Assembly: GCA_964020085.1 (NCBI GenBank) | Contig: CAXHUQ010000758.1 | Span: 1-64,000 of the forward strand | Direction of reading: 5' to 3' | DNA length: 64,000 nucleotides | Source of the DNA: Micromussa lordhowensis | Taxonomy: Eukaryota; Cnidaria; Anthozoa; Scleractinia; Lobophylliidae | Part shown: in pieces, positions 62,602-64,000 of the stretch | Layout of the letters: each line of letters begins with the position of its first letter | Position numbering within the stretch: the stretch's first letter is position 1 | The notes under the pieces: generated by a model | The model's input: only the letters and a program-made list of their open reading frames with translations | Told to the model about the DNA's origin: nothing | Database searches by the model: none | Made by a program: the position numbers and the translations under genes

Positions 62602-63843
62602 TTGCGCCAGGGTGTTTTTTGTGGCCTTCTTTTGAGGGGAGTTTCCCTTGGTCGCAACTTTGCAGAATTTCAGAAAACGCGCGATGAGGGTGTCCTTGCC
62701 AAATTTGCCATAGCTCGGCTTTGCGGGGACTTTGAAAGATGCAGTTTGCAGCAAAATGTTGTGCTAGGATGGCACTTTAAGTGCATTGTAATTAGGAGGT
62801 GGTGGCATTTGCGCCAGGGTGTTTTTTGTGGCCTTCTTTTGAGGGGAGTTTCCCTTGGTCGCAACTTTGCAGAATTTCAGAAAACGCGCGATGAGGGTGT
62901 CCTTGCCAAATTTGCCATAGCTCGGCTTTGCGGGCACTTTGAAAGATGCGGTTTGCAGCAAAATGTTGTGCTAGGATGGCACTTTAAGTGCATTGTAATT
63001 AGGAGGTGATGGCATTTGCGCCAGGGTGTTTTTTGTGGCCTTCTTTTGAGGGGAGTTTCCCTTGGTCGCAACTTTGCAGAATTTCAGAAAACGCGCGATG
63101 AGGGTGTCCTTGCCAAATTTGCCATAGCTCGGCTTTGCGGGCACTTTGAAAGATGCGGTTTGCAGCAAAATGTTGTGCTAGGATGGCACTTTAAGAGCAT
63201 TGTAATTAGGAGGTGATGGCATTTGCGCCAGGGTGTTTTTTGTGGCCTTCTTTTGAGGGGAGTTTCCCTTGGTCGCAACTTTGCAAAATTTCAGAAAACG
63301 CGCGATGAGGGTGTCCTTGCCAAATTTGCCATAGCTCGGCTTTGCGGGCACTTTGAAAGATGCGGTTTGCAACAAAATGTCGAGCTAGGATGGCACTTTA
63401 AGCGCATTGTAATTAGGAGGTGATGGCATTTGCGCCAGGGTGTTTTTTGTGGCCTTCTTTTGAGGGGAGTTTCCCTTGGTCGCAACTTTGCAGAATTTCA
63501 GAAAACGCGCGATGAGGGTGTCCTTGCCAAATTTGCCATAGCTCGGCTTTGCGGGCACTTTGAAAGATGCGGTTTGCAGCAAAATGTTGTGCTAGGATGG
63601 CACTTTAAGTGCATTGTAATTAGGAGGTGATGGCATTTGCGCCAGGGTGTTTTTTGTGGCCTTCTTTTGAGGGGAGTTTCCCTTGGTCGCAACTTTGCAG
63701 AATTTCAGAAAACGCGCGATGAGGGTGTCCTTGCCAAATTTGCCATAGCTCGGCTTTGCGGGCACTTTGAAAGATGCAGTTTGCAGCAAAATGTTGTGCT
63801 AGGATGGCACTTTAAGTGCATTGTAATTAGGAGGTGATGACAT

Positions 63844-64000
63844 TTGCGCCAGGGTGTTTTTTGTGGCCTTCTTTTGAGGGGAGTTTCCCTTGGTGGCAAC
63901 TTTGCAGAATTTCAGAAAACGCGCGATGAGGGTGTCCTTGCCAAATTTGCCATAGCTCGGCTTTGCGGGCACTTTGAAAGATGCGGTTTGCAGCAAAATG
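63844..64000 (+). repeat. Partial monomer at right window edge
   Basis: The last 157 bases are a monomer cut off after GCAAAATG, so the array continues to the right. This copy carries a private change of TCGCAAC to TGGCAAC at about 63894, and it is preceded by GATGACATTT in place of GATGGCATTT. Confidence 0.95.

Larger units (their letters stand above)
1..64000 (+). repeat. Satellite DNA array, 207-bp monomer, about 309 head-to-tail copies, fills the window
   Basis: The same roughly 207-bp unit follows itself without interruption from the first to the last base, always in the same orientation. The TTG of TTTGCGCC falls at 88, 295, 502, 709 and so on to 63844, exactly 308 x 207 bases. This net holds because 22 one-base insertions cancel four one-base deletions and one 18-base deletion. 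Copies mostly differ by only a few substitutions. No unique spacer, transposon or gene interrupts the array, and both array ends lie outside the window. Such long homogeneous arrays are typical of eukaryotic centromeric, pericentromeric, subtelomeric or knob heterochromatin; the location here is inferred. The satellite family is not recognised. The + strand label is arbitrary. Confidence 0.98.

Noticed and set aside
1..64000. CRISPR array
   Set aside because: Repeats are regular, but there are no unique spacers between them, the unit is 207 bp, and there are no cas-like genes.
1..64000. Ribosomal DNA intergenic spacer subrepeats or telomeric repeats
   Set aside because: No rRNA gene sequence, Pol I promoter-like boundary or TTAGGG/TTTAGGG runs occur anywhere in the window. 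The single TTAGGAGG per monomer is not a telomere repeat.

Overview
The whole 64,000-base window is one uninterrupted tandem array of a satellite DNA with a 207-bp monomer. Walking a fixed point of the monomer (the TTG of the TTTGCGCC motif) from position 88 to 63844 gives 308 complete head-to-tail copies, a partial copy at 1-87 and another at 63844-64000. All copies lie in the same orientation. I see no gene, RNA gene, transposon, telomere repeat, spacer or unique-sequence island, and no inversion.

The consensus monomer (for example 295-501) is about 48% G+C. The strand shown is rich in G+T (62 G and 66 T against 37 C and 42 A). Because 207 is 3 x 69, each reading frame recurs in phase in every copy. 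This produces hundreds of near-identical 60-69-codon open frames on both strands, and I treat them as by-products of the repeat. An array of this length, with a monomer close to one nucleosome plus linker, points to a eukaryotic nuclear genome: centromeric, pericentromeric, subtelomeric or knob heterochromatin of a plant or animal. I do not recognise the family and cannot name the organism.

Most copies differ from consensus by zero to a few bases, and the differences are organised. Diagnostic variants recur at fixed spacing and define nested higher-order repeats (HORs). Region by region: 0.9-2.4 kb holds four 206-bp copies. 3.4-10 kb holds 208-bp copies carrying GCAACC, giving 415-bp dimers and a 1,244-bp six-copy unit. 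11-16.4 kb holds a 2,070-bp ten-copy duplication that degenerates into three 828-bp four-copy units. 16.6-22.4 kb is near-consensus with a 621-bp three-copy unit at 20.4 kb. 22.4 kb holds an 18-bp deletion. 22.8-44 kb is the most structured zone, marked by GTTCCTTG, CCAAGTTTG and CATATTG copies, with nested units of 1,863, 2,484, 2,071, 1,658, 621 and 2,072 bp. 44-52 kb has a 2,899-bp fourteen-copy unit. 52-64 kb is near-consensus with a 1,035-bp five-copy unit and its own private variants.

No genes act together here. The biology of the window is the turnover of a satellite by unequal exchange, local amplification and probable cytosine-methylation decay. I found no evidence of a novel protein-based or RNA-based system.
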